Assembly (NCBI RefSeq): GCF_014695715.1
Contig: NZ_JACJOT010000009.1
Location: 1-64,000 of the forward strand
DNA length: 64,000 nucleotides
Direction: 5' to 3'
Source: Microcoleus sp. FACHB-68
GTDB taxonomy: Bacteria > Cyanobacteriota > Cyanobacteriia > Cyanobacteriales > Oscillatoriaceae
Below, in pieces: positions 44,168-53,772 of the stretch. Below the pieces are notes generated by a model, which was given only the letters and a program-made list of their open reading frames with translations, made no database searches and had not been told where the DNA came from. The position numbers and the translations under genes are program-made. Within the stretch, counting starts at the first letter, position 1, and each line of letters opens with the position of its first letter.

Positions 44168-45580
44168 CTATTTTTTAATCCATTCCGCAATATCATTAAT
44201 AACCGGCTCCGCTACATAACCGGCACTTTGATATTCAGCCGGCACACTCTTACCCGTTCCTTCAATGAAAAGATGATTAAGTTGCGGATAACTTTTAAAG
44301 GTCACATTTTGCCGCGAAGACAAGGCTTGTTGCCAACCTTGAAAATCTTCCATCGTAACTTGATAATCTCGCTCGCCTTGCAAAATTAACATTCGCTGTG
44401 TTAATTGTTGAGCAACCGTGGGTGGATGATAACCGCGTAAATCCAGCCAGTATGAGGCCGGAATGCCAAAGAGTAATTCAGCAGCCGGCACCTTTTTGGA
44501 TAGCTGCGGATCTTTCACTCTGGCAGCTTGTTGGGTTAGCGCCTCAATTTCTGCTTGTTCCTCTGGAGATATTACACCATCCAAAGCGGCAATATAATTG
44601 ACTTGATCGAGAACCGTATCTTCTAAAAATCGGGTTAAACCGGCCATGACAATAAACCCAGCAATCTTAGCATCCGCTTTGCCAATTCTGGGAATTAACA
44701 TTCCCCCCAAACTGTGGCCCAAAACATAAATTTTTTGCGCCTCAATTTTATCAATTTGACGTAGCAGAGAAACTGCCGCTAACGCATCATCCGTGGTTTC
44801 TTCCCTAACTGTAAAGCTGCCGGCAAATTGATTTGGATAAACTCTTGTCCGCTTTTCATAGCGCAGCACCGCAATACCCCTAGAAGCCAGCCCCCAAGCC
44901 AGATCGCGGAACGGTTTATTTGGGCCAACACTTTCATCCCGGTCATTCGGGCCAGATCCATGCACCAGCACAATGGCAGGAAAAGGACCATCACCCACCG
45001 GCAGCGTTAAAGTAGCCGGCAACGCTATTTCCCCGCTTCCCACCACCACGGCTTGCTCTTGAAAAGTATTGACATTAACATAAGCCGGTGGCTGGTATTC
45101 AGCAGCCGGTTGAGTGGGGGTCACAAATAAGCCGGCGATCTGCTGGTTACTATTAAAAATAATTTTGATATCTAAGGTTGCCTTTTCAAATTCACTCGTC
45201 ACGAAGACAATGTCATACTCCCCATCTTTTTCACTACGGATGCCGGCTGTTTTCTCAAATTTTCCGACTTGGCCGGTGATGGCAGTCCAAGTTTCTCGTA
45301 ACTTATCTGGAGGGAAACTGGCTTGCATCTGGCTGTCAAAATTTCCTGTAGCGCCGGCAAAATCTTCTTGAACTAATAATTCAACAAATTGCAGGGCCAA
45401 TGTTTGTAAATTACTCATATCTGAAACTTCTTGATTTGATAAGGTTGAGACAACTACATAGGCATCTCTGTTAGGGGCTTGTGCGCCGAAAGCAATTGTG
45501 TCAGCTAATCCCTGATGCACAGCTAATTTAACAGAGATCCAGAAAAAAATAATTAATAACCAACTTATAGAAAAGTACAT
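44168..45580 (-). CDS. Exported DUF3887-alpha/beta hydrolase fusion
   Basis: 470 residues; AAGGA 8 bp upstream supports ATG 45580. N-terminal hydrophobic signal (SISWLLIIFFWISVKLAV), a DUF3887 domain (about 55-160: ALQFVELLVQEDFAGATGNFD), then an alpha/beta hydrolase: oxyanion HGSGPNDRDES (about 210), nucleophile Ser in YVLGHSLGGML (about 290), Asp in LQGERDYQV (about 405) and His in LNHLFIEG (about 440). DUF3887 paired with a dienelactone-hydrolase-like or esterase domain is a common exported hydrolase layout. Substrate unknown. Confidence 0.88.
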   Translation of the reverse strand: MYFSISWLLIIFFWISVKLAVHQGLADTIAFGAQAPNRDAYVVVSTLSNQEVSDMSNLQTLALQFVELLVQEDFAGATGNFDSQMQASFPPDKLRETWTAITGQVGKFEKTAGIRSEKDGEYDIVFVTSEFEKATLDIKIIFNSNQQIAGLFVTPTQPAAEYQPPAYVNVNTFQEQAVVVGSGEIALPATLTLPVGDGPFPAIVLVHGSGPNDRDESVGPNKPFRDLAWGLASRGIAVLRYEKRTRVYPNQFAGSFTVREETTDDALAAVSLLRQIDKIEAQKIYVLGHSLGGMLIPRIGKADAKIAGFIVMAGLTRFLEDTVLDQVNYIAALDGVISPEEQAEIEALTQQAARVKDPQLSKKVPAAELLFGIPASYWLDLRGYHPPTVAQQLTQRMLILQGERDYQVTMEDFQGWQQALSSRQNVTFKSYPQLNHLFIEGTGKSVPAEYQSAGYVAEPVINDIAEWIKK

Positions 45581-45797
45581 AATTACATCCTTCGTCAAGG
45601 CTTGCTGACTAGATGTTTAAGCCGTTTTCTTAAAGATTTTTTCCTAAATTCATAAATATTAACGATTTGACCAATACTGATAAAATTTATTTGAGCCGTC
45701 AGTTTGTGTTATAGTTATCACAATTTCCCCTCAATTTCAGCCATTAATCACAAAGCAAAAAATTGAAGGGAAAATAAATGATTAGCACATATCAGCC

Positions 45798-46031
45798 TTA
45801 GTGACCGTTAGGGCGAGAAGGTTTATGACTAGCTGTTAAGATCATATAAGCTTTGTAAAAATCGAGAGAAATGCCAACAAAGCCAGCAAACAGGTAAATA
45901 CACTCGCGGAGAAATCTGTATTTCATTAGATTTTTTGCGGTCTGGCTTTGGAGAAAATCAACTTTGTGACTCAAATTAGTCATGGCCTTTGGGCCTCCAG
46001 CAAAACCCCAATCAACTGCCTTTAATTTCAT
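45798..46031 (-). CDS. Small hypothetical protein with a hydrophobic helix
   Basis: 77 residues from ATG 46031 (93 if started at 46079). The C-terminal half has a moderately hydrophobic stretch (CIYLFAGFVGISLDFYKAYMIL). No family recognised; only a weak AAGAG upstream. It sits in a 690-bp gap between the hydrolase and hybrid kinase genes, the rest of which holds nothing I recognise. It may be spurious. Confidence 0.25.
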   Translation of the reverse strand: MKLKAVDWGFAGGPKAMTNLSHKVDFLQSQTAKNLMKYRFLRECIYLFAGFVGISLDFYKAYMILTASHKPSRPNGH

Positions 46032-46269
46032 TGTCGCTCTTATTATTAGCTCCAGCCATCCTGCTATCAGGTGAATCAATTGGAGGAGCGCTTAAAGCAA
46101 GACTTGTTCCAGATACCGACTTAGCCAACGATCCCTTGTGTGTTGCCGGCAGGTAAACGCATCCCTTCGTTCTCCTTGAACAAGACAAAAGCGTGCTGCA
46201 CGGGGGAACCAGGCGGTGATTTTATAGGCGATAATCAAATTTAGGCCATCAAGCAATAGCGGTAGAGAG

Positions 46270-49200
46270 ATGCCACACCCTCAAGCCGTTGAGAGGAATA
46301 GAGAACGGAATATGTTCAGAGTAACTCGCCCCCAGATTCGGCACTACACAGTAGCCGGTTTGAGTGTTGCTAGCATTACGCTACTAACCCAGCTGCTATT
46401 GCCGCTAATCAAGCCAAACATTGTCATCTTGTTTCTTGCTGCCGTGGCGTTTAGCGTCTGGTATGGGGGCTTTGAGGCAGGATTGTTGGCTACTCTCTTA
46501 TCGACTTTAGCCATCGCCTACTTTTTTATCTCGCCCAACTATTCCCTCACCATTACTTGGGAAGTCATGCTGCGGCTAGGCATCTTCTGGCTAGTGGCAC
46601 TACTGATCTGCTCGCTTAGTGCCGAACTGCGAACCGCCAAACAGCGAACTGAGGAAAATCTCGCCAAACTAAAAGCAAGCGAAGAACAGTACCGTCGGAT
46701 TGTCGAAACAGCCAACGAAGCTATCTGGTTAGTTAACGCAGAATGGCGCACAGAATACGTCAACCAGCGCATGGCAGAGATGTTTGGTTACAGCATTGAA
46801 GAAATGCTGGGGCGCTCCATTTTCGACTTTATGGATACTTCCGCTCGCCTGGAAGCTCAGCAGCAGATTGATCGCCGGCAGGAAGGCATTAAAGAGCGAT
46901 TTCACTTTTGTTACCGCCGCAAAGATGGTTCGGATCTTTGGGCATTCGTTTCTGCTAACCCAATTTTAGATGAACGCGGCAATTTTACAGGCAGACTCGC
47001 CATGCTTGTCGATGTCACAGAACACCAGCAAGCACAGAAGGAACTGCAAGAATCAGAGAAGCGCCACCGCGCTTTTGTGGAGCAAAGTTCAGAAGGAATC
47101 TGGTGTTTTGAACTCGAACAGCCGATTTCAATCGAGTCTTCGGCAGATGAGCAAATACAACTTTTTTACCAATACGGATATCTTGCAGAGTGCAACGATA
47201 TCATGGCACAGATGTATGGGTTTTCTGTAGCCCAAGACATTATCGGCTTAAGACTCAACGACTTCATTCCTCGTTCAGACGACCATAATATCGAGTATTT
47301 GCGTGCTTTTATTGGTTCGGGCTATCGGCTTATTGATGCCGAATCCCATGAAGTTGACAGCAACGGAAACCCGAAACACTTCTTGAACAATCTTGTGGGA
47401 ACGGTAGAAAATGGCTTTGTAGTAAGAGCTTGGGGAACTCAACGCGACATCACAGAGCGCAAGCGATTAGTAGAAGAGCTGCAAGAAAGTGAAAACCGAT
47501 TTCAAATCATGGCAGATACCGCGCCGGTTTTGATTTGGATGTCGGGGCTTGACAAGCTTTATTATTACTTCAATAAAGTCTGGCTAGACTTCACCGGCAG
47601 GACAATGGAGGAAGAAGCCGGCAACGGCTGGGCTGAGGGTGTCCATCCTGACGATTTCCAGCACTGTCTCGATACCTACATGACAGCATTTGACGCCCGC
47701 CAAAGCTTCCAAATGGAATACCGGCTCAAGCGTTTTGATGGAGAATACCGCTGGCTTTTAGATACCGGCATTCCACGCCTCACACCAGACGGCAGCTTCC
47801 TTGGTTATATCGGCTCCTGTGTAGACATTACTGAGCGCAAGCAAGCTGAAGATGCCCTAAGAGAAAGCGAAGAGCAAACCCGATTGATCGCTGACTCTCT
47901 GCCGACACTTATAGCCTATATTGATTCACAAGAGCGCTATCTCTTCAATAATAAAACTTATGAAACCTGGTTTAGCAATGAACTCACAGAAATTACTGGA
48001 AAGTCAGTGAAAGATGTTTTAGGTGAGGCAGTTTATGGCGAAGTTCGCCCTTACATCGAATTAGCCTTATCCGGTCAAACTGTAAGTTATGAAACCGCGA
48101 TTCCCTATAAAAATTGGGAGCGTTATGTGCGAGTTAATTACGTTCCTCATTTGGGAGGGCGAGGAGAAGTCCAAGGATTTGTTGCCTTAGTCAGCGATAT
48201 CAGCGACCACCATCAAAACGAAGAAAAAATTAGAAACCTGAATAAAGAGCTACAGCGACGCATTACCGAGCTAGAAACCTTACTAAGGGTAATTCCCATT
48301 GGAATAGGGATGGCCGAAGATGCTCAATGCCAGCGGCTCAAAGTCAATCCCTATTTGGCAAAATGGTTAAGAATTTCCCACGAGACTGCATCTCTGAGCG
48401 CTCTTGTCGAACCGAAATCCAGGCAATTTAAAGCCTACAAATCTGGAAGAGAACAGGCTACAGAGCAATTGCCTATGCAGTATTGTGCCGCTAACGGCGT
48501 TGAAGTTCTCGATGAAGAAATTGAGGTCTTTCATGAAAATGGGACAATCATCAAGCTGTTAGTGTCTGCGGCTCCGCTGTTTGACGAAGATGGCAACAGC
48601 AGAGGATGCGTAGCTGCGTTTTCTGATATTACGGAACGTAAGCGCAATGAAGAGGAATTGCAAAGCTTAATTAAAGATTTATCTGACATTAAATTTGCCA
48701 TAGATCAAGCAGCACTTGTGGTGGTCACTGACTCCAAGGGCGTGATCAATTATGTTAACGATAAATTTTGTGAGATTTCCCAGTATTCCCAAGAAGAATT
48801 AATCGGAAAAACCCATCGTCTGGTGAATTCAGGTTATCATCCCAAAGAATTTTTTCAGCAGCTTTGGTCAACGATTTCTAGCGGCAAGGTTTGGCAAGGA
48901 GAAATTAAAAATAAAGCGAAAGATGGGACGTACTACTGGGTCGATACCACGATTGTGCCGTTTCTAAACGATCAAGGTACGCCGTTCCAGTATTTAGCGA
49001 TCCGATTTGACATCAGCCAGCGCAAACGGGTGGAGGAAGCGCAAAACTTTCTCGCCGGCGCAAGCACTGTACTGGCTTCTTCTCTGGACTACTCCACAAC
49101 CCTCACCAGCGTGGCACAACTTGCAGTGCCCCACATGGCAGACTGGTGTAGTGTCCATGTCCTGAAGGAGAACGGTTCGATTGAGCCGCTGGCAGTTGCC

Positions 49201-50748
49201 CATGCCAATCCAGCCAAAGTAGAGTGGGCAAACGAGTTACGCTATCGGTATCCGGTTGATCCCAGCGAAGAACGTGGTGTGGCGCAGGTGCTCCGCACCG
49301 GCAAGTCAGAATTATACTCAGACATTCCAGACTATTTGTTAGTCGCATCCGCTCGCACCCCAGAACACCTGGAAATCTTGCGGCAAGTCGGCCTTGCGTC
49401 GGTGATGATCGTGCCAATGGTGGCTCGCGATAAGACGCTAGGCACAATCTCTTTTATCGCGGCTGAGTCAGGCCGGCGCTATACCCCATCTGACCTGATC
49501 TTTGCTGAGGATCTTGCCTACCGCGCCGCCTTAGCCGTGGATAACGCAAAGCTCTACTCTAGTGCGGTAGAGCATCGCACTCAGGCTGAATTAGCGAACC
49601 GGGTTAAGGATGAGTTCCTGGCAACGCTGTCCCACGAACTGCGGACGCCGCTGACTTCTATCCTGGGGTGGGCAAAGTTGTTGCGGTCGCGAACATTTGA
49701 CCAAACTACCACAGAGCGAGCGCTGGAGACGATTGAGCGCAACGCGAAGTCTCAATCACAACTGATTGAGGATCTGCTGGATGTTTCCCGAATTATTACC
49801 GGCCAACTACGCCTGAATGTTCGTCAAGTCGCATTGCATACGGTGGTTGAGGCGGCGCTTGATGCGGTGCGCCCAGCGGCTGAGGCTAAGTCAATTCGAC
49901 TGCAGCCGGTGCTCGATCCCTCCGCAGGGCCGGTTGCCGGCGATCCGGAGCGCTTGCAGCAGGTGATCTGGAATTTGCTTTCTAATGCGATCAAGTTTAC
50001 TCCTAAGGAAGGGGTGGTTCAGATATTCCTAGAACGCATTAATTCTCACGTTGAAATTACCGTCAGCGACACCGGCATGGGCATCAAGGCCGAGTTTCTG
50101 CCATTCGTCTTTGAGCGTTTCAGTCAAGCGGATGCCTCTAGTTCGAGGGTGCATGGGGGACTAGGTTTAGGGCTGGCGATTGTGCGTCATTTGGTGGAAT
50201 TACACGGAGGGACGGTATCTGTCACCAGTCCGGGTGAGCAACAGGGTTCAACGTTTACAGTCAAACTGCCGTTGATGATTATTCACAAAAAGTTCACTTC
50301 CTCACAACGGTTGCACCCCACCACTGGCGGGGAAACTTCATTGGACTCATCTGGGGTGCTTGCCGACTTGAAGGTGTTGGTGGTGGATGATGCGACAGAT
50401 GCGCGTGAGTTGATCAAAATGATTTTAGAAGAATACGGGGCAAAAGTGACGGCGGTACCCTCTGCGGCTGAGGGGCTGTTAACCCTGCAACAGCTGAAGC
50501 CAGATGTGTTGGTGAGTGATATTGAGATGCCTGGTGAGGATGGTTACACGTTCATTCGCCAGGTGCGGGGGCTGGAAGCTTCGCAAGGGGGGCGCGTTCC
50601 GGCAGCTGCACTCACAGCCTATGCGCGGGTGGAAGACCGGCAGCGGGCTTTGTGGGCCGGCTTTCAGATGCACGTCACCAAGCCGGTTGAGCCGGCTGAG
50701 TTGGTGGCAGTTGTGGCTAATCTGGCCGGCAGAACTCGTAATGGCTAA
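46270..50748 (+). CDS. Large hybrid sensor histidine kinase (DUF4118, six PAS, GAF, HK, receiver)
   Basis: 1,492 residues. Start ATG 46270; ATG 46312 (MFRVTRP) is possible. A DUF4118/KdpD-type membrane domain (about 28-118) has three to four helices. Six PAS units follow (about 140-262, 265-395, 405-530, 535-655, 665-795, 800-925), most ending in DITERK-type linkers, then a GAF domain (about 930-1095). The dimerisation helix has the phosphoacceptor His in LSHELRTPLTS (about 1123). The ATP-binding domain has NLLSNAIKFTP, SDTGMGIK and GGLGLGLAIV. A C-terminal receiver (about 1368-1485) has VVDDATD, phosphoacceptor Asp in VLVSDIEMP (about 1416) and the Lys in HVTKPVEP. No response regulator adjoins it. 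Confidence 0.94.
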   Translation: MPHPQAVERNRERNMFRVTRPQIRHYTVAGLSVASITLLTQLLLPLIKPNIVILFLAAVAFSVWYGGFEAGLLATLLSTLAIAYFFISPNYSLTITWEVMLRLGIFWLVALLICSLSAELRTAKQRTEENLAKLKASEEQYRRIVETANEAIWLVNAEWRTEYVNQRMAEMFGYSIEEMLGRSIFDFMDTSARLEAQQQIDRRQEGIKERFHFCYRRKDGSDLWAFVSANPILDERGNFTGRLAMLVDVTEHQQAQKELQESEKRHRAFVEQSSEGIWCFELEQPISIESSADEQIQLFYQYGYLAECNDIMAQMYGFSVAQDIIGLRLNDFIPRSDDHNIEYLRAFIGSGYRLIDAESHEVDSNGNPKHFLNNLVGTVENGFVVRAWGTQRDITERKRLVEELQESENRFQIMADTAPVLIWMSGLDKLYYYFNKVWLDFTGRTMEEEAGNGWAEGVHPDDFQHCLDTYMTAFDARQSFQMEYRLKRFDGEYRWLLDTGIPRLTPDGSFLGYIGSCVDITERKQAEDALRESEEQTRLIADSLPTLIAYIDSQERYLFNNKTYETWFSNELTEITGKSVKDVLGEAVYGEVRPYIELALSGQTVSYETAIPYKNWERYVRVNYVPHLGGRGEVQGFVALVSDISDHHQNEEKIRNLNKELQRRITELETLLRVIPIGIGMAEDAQCQRLKVNPYLAKWLRISHETASLSALVEPKSRQFKAYKSGREQATEQLPMQYCAANGVEVLDEEIEVFHENGTIIKLLVSAAPLFDEDGNSRGCVAAFSDITERKRNEEELQSLIKDLSDIKFAIDQAALVVVTDSKGVINYVNDKFCEISQYSQEELIGKTHRLVNSGYHPKEFFQQLWSTISSGKVWQGEIKNKAKDGTYYWVDTTIVPFLNDQGTPFQYLAIRFDISQRKRVEEAQNFLAGASTVLASSLDYSTTLTSVAQLAVPHMADWCSVHVLKENGSIEPLAVAHANPAKVEWANELRYRYPVDPSEERGVAQVLRTGKSELYSDIPDYLLVASARTPEHLEILRQVGLASVMIVPMVARDKTLGTISFIAAESGRRYTPSDLIFAEDLAYRAALAVDNAKLYSSAVEHRTQAELANRVKDEFLATLSHELRTPLTSILGWAKLLRSRTFDQTTTERALETIERNAKSQSQLIEDLLDVSRIITGQLRLNVRQVALHTVVEAALDAVRPAAEAKSIRLQPVLDPSAGPVAGDPERLQQVIWNLLSNAIKFTPKEGVVQIFLERINSHVEITVSDTGMGIKAEFLPFVFERFSQADASSSRVHGGLGLGLAIVRHLVELHGGTVSVTSPGEQQGSTFTVKLPLMIIHKKFTSSQRLHPTTGGETSLDSSGVLADLKVLVVDDATDARELIKMILEEYGAKVTAVPSAAEGLLTLQQLKPDVLVSDIEMPGEDGYTFIRQVRGLEASQGGRVPAAALTAYARVEDRQRALWAGFQMHVTKPVEPAELVAVVANLAGRTRNG

Positions 50749-50977
50749 TTAGACAGTTTGGAGGTATTTGGTTTCCTTCCATAAATCCCCTAGGGGCAAA
50801 GCATCTGGGAATAACTGATGGTGATCACGGGCTATTTCCCTTTCCGAATGCTTTGCCTTAAGCGAGTCGATTATTTGCTGTACACAATCTTGTTTTTGTC
50901 ACTACAAAGTAATCGACTGCCGCTCTAAATATCCAAGAGTTCACCACCCCCAAATGTGCCGGCAAACAAGAACGCTC

Positions 50978-51544
50978 CTAGGGTTCCACTTCTGGCCACA
51001 GCCGTTCCAGTTGATACCGCCAAGCGGCTAGCACGGCATCTCGTGCCTCGGCGCTTTGTTCCATATCGCCCATTAGTCCTTCTTCATAGAACCGATCTAA
51101 AGTCTGAAGCGTTGCTTCCAGAGATTGTCCCTGAAGCTTGGCTGCTAAAACAATCTGACGAATTCCCCTTTCTCTCAACTCGTTAAAGCTGTCGGTGACT
51201 CCCCGCTCGCGCAACAAAACCAGACGCTGAACCGCAGCGGAAAAGTCGGCAGGAGACAGGCTTTGCCGGCTGTGCTGGAACACGCCCCACAAAACGTTTT
51301 CGTGGAGGGCGTAGCGAGTTTCTTGGGTCGTGTCAAAGTTAGCTTCTAGCAGATGCTGGAGAAACGGCTCGGCTTCTTGAAACGGCAGGATCGGCACTAA
51401 AACCCGCAGCCAAGAGTGATCATCCGACAGGAGAACTAAAAGTCGGAACTTGTCGGTGTCAACCTGCCATGATGCCGGTGTGGGCATCTCAACGGCTTGA
51501 GGGAACTGTTGCTTCAGGATATCGGTAATTTCTTCAGGAGTCAT
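50978..51544 (-). CDS. Conserved-type hypothetical protein (possible YbjN/CesT-like fold)
   Basis: 188 residues, soluble, acidic. The N-terminal 115 residues alternate strands and helices (TDKFRLLVLLSDDHSWLRVLVPI ... LEANFDTTQETRYALHENVLWGVF), a pattern like YbjN or type III chaperone folds. The C-terminal part is helical and charged (LERLWPE end). No enzyme motif seen and no family can be named with confidence. It lies 161 bp upstream of the DUF4912 stop on the same strand. Confidence 0.6.
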   Translation of the reverse strand: MTPEEITDILKQQFPQAVEMPTPASWQVDTDKFRLLVLLSDDHSWLRVLVPILPFQEAEPFLQHLLEANFDTTQETRYALHENVLWGVFQHSRQSLSPADFSAAVQRLVLLRERGVTDSFNELRERGIRQIVLAAKLQGQSLEATLQTLDRFYEEGLMGDMEQSAEARDAVLAAWRYQLERLWPEVEP

Positions 51545-51624
51545 ATCAATTTTAGATTTTAGACTTTTGATTTTAGAGAGAGGGTTGCTCTAGAAACATC
51601 CACTAATTGGCTGAAAGTTTAACC

Positions 51625-51657
51625 CAAAAAAAATAAACCCCCGACTGATGCCGGGGG
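51625..51657 (-). terminator. Intrinsic terminator of the DUF4912 gene
   Basis: Read on the minus strand: GC stem CCCCCG / CGGGGG (51652-51657 with 51638-51643) followed by a T-run (TTTATTTTTTTT, 51626-51637). It lies 49 bp after the DUF4912 stop. Confidence 0.8.
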
Positions 51658-51705
51658 AGAAGCAATGTTAGATTTTCAATTCAACCCAAAATCAAGCCTC
51701 TAAAA

Positions 51706-52953
51706 TTAACCAAGCCATTCAAGAACGGCTTCGTCCTTGGTATTGGTATTGCGGCTGGGGGTTTCGCGGTTGAACTTCATGTGGATCGAGCGGGTTTGCT
51801 CGCCATCTGAGGCGACTGCCATAATCGGGTAGTCGATCAGGCCATCTTGGAAGGACATCTGGAAGCGGAAGGTGCCATCGGGATTGAGCTTAATTGGACG
51901 TCCGCCGATGGTAACGGTGGCATCGGGTTCGGTTGCGCCGTAAACAATCAGCTCAGCATCGGCAATCAGCCAGAACTGGCGAGGGCGATTGGGTGGGGCG
52001 GAAGCGGAGAAACCGGCACCGGACATCGTCATCCCGACACCAGACATGGTGAGACCAGATGCGGTCGGAACGGCCCACATCCCAACGCCAGAGGGGAAGA
52101 CGTAAGAACTGATGGCAGAGAGAGGGATTTGCTGCACGGAGCCGGCAACGTGCTGCATGGAACCGAAAATCGAGCCGGCGACTCTTGCGGCTTCGGCGGT
52201 TTGAGCCATGCCGAAGATTTCGTCGTAGATCGGGTTTGCGTAGGTAGGGGCCACGCGCTTGCTGGGAGGAACCAGTTCCACGAAGGTCTTACCGCGCAAG
52301 TCTTCTTCCCAGGCGACGGAGATGAATTCATCTTCGATCCAGTCGGAGGGATAAACCGGCGGAACGTGTACCTGGGCGGAACGAGCCAGAACCAACCACC
52401 GACCATCGGCGCAGCGATAGCCGATATCAACGACATAGTCACGATCGCTGACTGGGATGGGCAAGTACCACTCGCGGGCCAGCTCATCAGAGGGATATTC
52501 TTGAATGCTGTGGGGGCTTTGGTATTCAATATTAACGTCGGTGACGTCGTAGATCCGCAGCGCTAGTTGCTGACCACCTTGCCGGCGCAGCTCTTCTTTG
52601 TGGTCGTTGGGAATATCCCAGTAAGTGTAAGCCCATTGTGGATCGCGAGGCATCAGGACAATGCGGCTTTCTCCGTAGCCGGCTGGCAGATCCGCCAGTC
52701 CTTCATCTACAGATGACAGTTCACCACCCAAGCGATCTTCTTGACCGAGTTCAAATTTTGCTGCTTCCACTTCTTCTTGCGGCTCCAGTGTGCGAGATGG
52801 ACTATTAGAAATTTTGGTGCGTTGAATTTCTTGAATTGAAGCCAGCAGTTGCGATTTCCGCATACGGCTGTAGCGAGAGATACCAAATTCGCTAGCAACT
52901 TTGCGAAGTTGCCGCAAGGTCATCTCTTCTAAAGGTGGGCGTTCTTTTGCCAT
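51706..52953 (-). CDS. DUF4912 protein with Rho-N-like N-terminus
   Basis: 415 residues. Residues 8-45 resemble the Rho termination factor N-terminal/SAP fold (LEEMTLRQLRKVASEFGIS ... KSQLLASIQ), a nucleic-acid-binding helix pair. The DUF4912 domain (about 90-215) shows RIVLMPRDPQWAYTYWDIP and LALRIYDVTDVN. A Gly/Ser/Met-rich stretch (about 270-315) leads to a C-terminal beta domain (about 325-395: ELIVYGATEPDATVTIGGRPIKLNPDGTF), similar to Ig-like domains. Function unknown; such proteins are frequent in cyanobacteria. It is followed by a strong terminator and so is probably monocistronic. Confidence 0.82.
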   Translation of the reverse strand: MAKERPPLEEMTLRQLRKVASEFGISRYSRMRKSQLLASIQEIQRTKISNSPSRTLEPQEEVEAAKFELGQEDRLGGELSSVDEGLADLPAGYGESRIVLMPRDPQWAYTYWDIPNDHKEELRRQGGQQLALRIYDVTDVNIEYQSPHSIQEYPSDELAREWYLPIPVSDRDYVVDIGYRCADGRWLVLARSAQVHVPPVYPSDWIEDEFISVAWEEDLRGKTFVELVPPSKRVAPTYANPIYDEIFGMAQTAEAARVAGSIFGSMQHVAGSVQQIPLSAISSYVFPSGVGMWAVPTASGLTMSGVGMTMSGAGFSASAPPNRPRQFWLIADAELIVYGATEPDATVTIGGRPIKLNPDGTFRFQMSFQDGLIDYPIMAVASDGEQTRSIHMKFNRETPSRNTNTKDEAVLEWLG

Positions 52954-53525
52954 GAATAGGTCTCCGATAGGTTAGACGGCAGGTAGGTCGCTCCTGATTT
53001 ACGAACTCATTTGCTAGGACAACATTTCCCACAGGTGAGCGCTGAAACCTTCTAAGCCTTGTCTGGTGATGGCTTGGCGATCCCTCGTGCGGGGTTTGGA
53101 CAGCTGGGCTGTAACTCATCCGTGTGCCTCTGAAGGTGAATTTGTCTGGTGAATCCACATTTAGCTTGGCTTTTGGCAGCCGGTGGTTCTGAGCGCGACA
53201 GACTTTGGTTGATGGCCCTTTGAGTTAAGTGTGATTGAGTCAGTCAACTTCAACCCGACACGCCGGCATTGCTTTGCCAAACTCTTTAGGCTATTTTCTT
53301 TATCCTTCGCGTCCTCGCTTTGCGAGTCGAGTTTGGCCGAGGCTACAGCCACACCACTGTCTGTAGTTCCAAACCTATCTCCGTGATGAATGCTAAAAAA
53401 TAGCATTTCTTTGGGATCGCGGGGATCGCTTTGTTAACCTATATGTTGCAGAAAAGTCCTAGTCTGGTCAAGGGGCTAGACGGCTGTTTATAAGCACAAT
53501 TACGGATTTACAGGAAAAATGGGGA
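52954..53525. other. Long intergenic region upstream of the DUF4912 gene
   Basis: About 570 bp with no supported gene. Two minus-strand open frames (52892-53158 and 53161-53406) have no homology pattern or ribosome site. It must hold the DUF4912 promoter; GGGATCGCGGGGATCGCTTTG near 53415 is the only local repeat noticed. Confidence 0.5.
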
Positions 53526-53607
53526 TCACTTTGTCATGAAACGATGACATTTGGAAAATCCAAGGGCCAGCTTTCAGGTTTTATGTCAAGATTTCATGAC
53601 AAAGTGA
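53526..53607. repeat. 82-bp element with long inverted repeats
   Basis: TCACTTTGTCATGAAA (53526-53541) is perfectly complementary to 53592-53607. After a 3x3 mismatch the pairing resumes with TGACAT (53545-53550) and ATGTCA (53583-53588), so 22 of 25 pairs match. Each arm also holds its own dyad of the TGTCA-N8-TGACA kind. It could be a small mobile palindrome, a double operator or an RNA structure. Confidence 0.6.
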
Positions 53608-53645
53608 GTCCAAAAAGCTTCAGCAACACGGAAAATGCCTAATAA

Positions 53646-53703
53646 AAAACAGAAGCGTGAAAAGCCGGCAGATCCCTCTGCTCCCTCTTCACGCTTCTGT
53701 TTT
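53646..53703 (-). terminator. Strong intrinsic terminator of zipN
   Basis: AAAACAGAAGCGTGAA (53646-53661) pairs perfectly over 16 bp with 53688-53703, 26-bp loop. On the minus strand the stem is followed by a T-rich tract (TTTTTTATT), placing it about 70 bp after the zipN stop. Confidence 0.75.
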
Positions 53704-53710
53704 CCTTAAT

Positions 53711-53770
53711 CCTAGTCCCTAGTCCCTAGTCCCTATGCCCAATGCCCTATGCCCTATGCCCCATGCCCCA
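53711..53770. repeat. Short tandem repeats (CCTAGTC and CCCTATG/CCCCATG types)
   Basis: Three CCTAGTC units are followed by six CCCAATG, CCCTATG or CCCCATG heptamers, ending at the zipN stop codon. They are of the same family as the repeats at 22915 and 60290. Confidence 0.8.
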
Positions 53771-53772
53771 AC

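Noticed and set aside
52892-53406. Two minus-strand open frames of 88 and 81 residues upstream of the DUF4912 gene
   Set aside because: Low-complexity charged sequence, no ribosome site, one overlapping the DUF4912 start.
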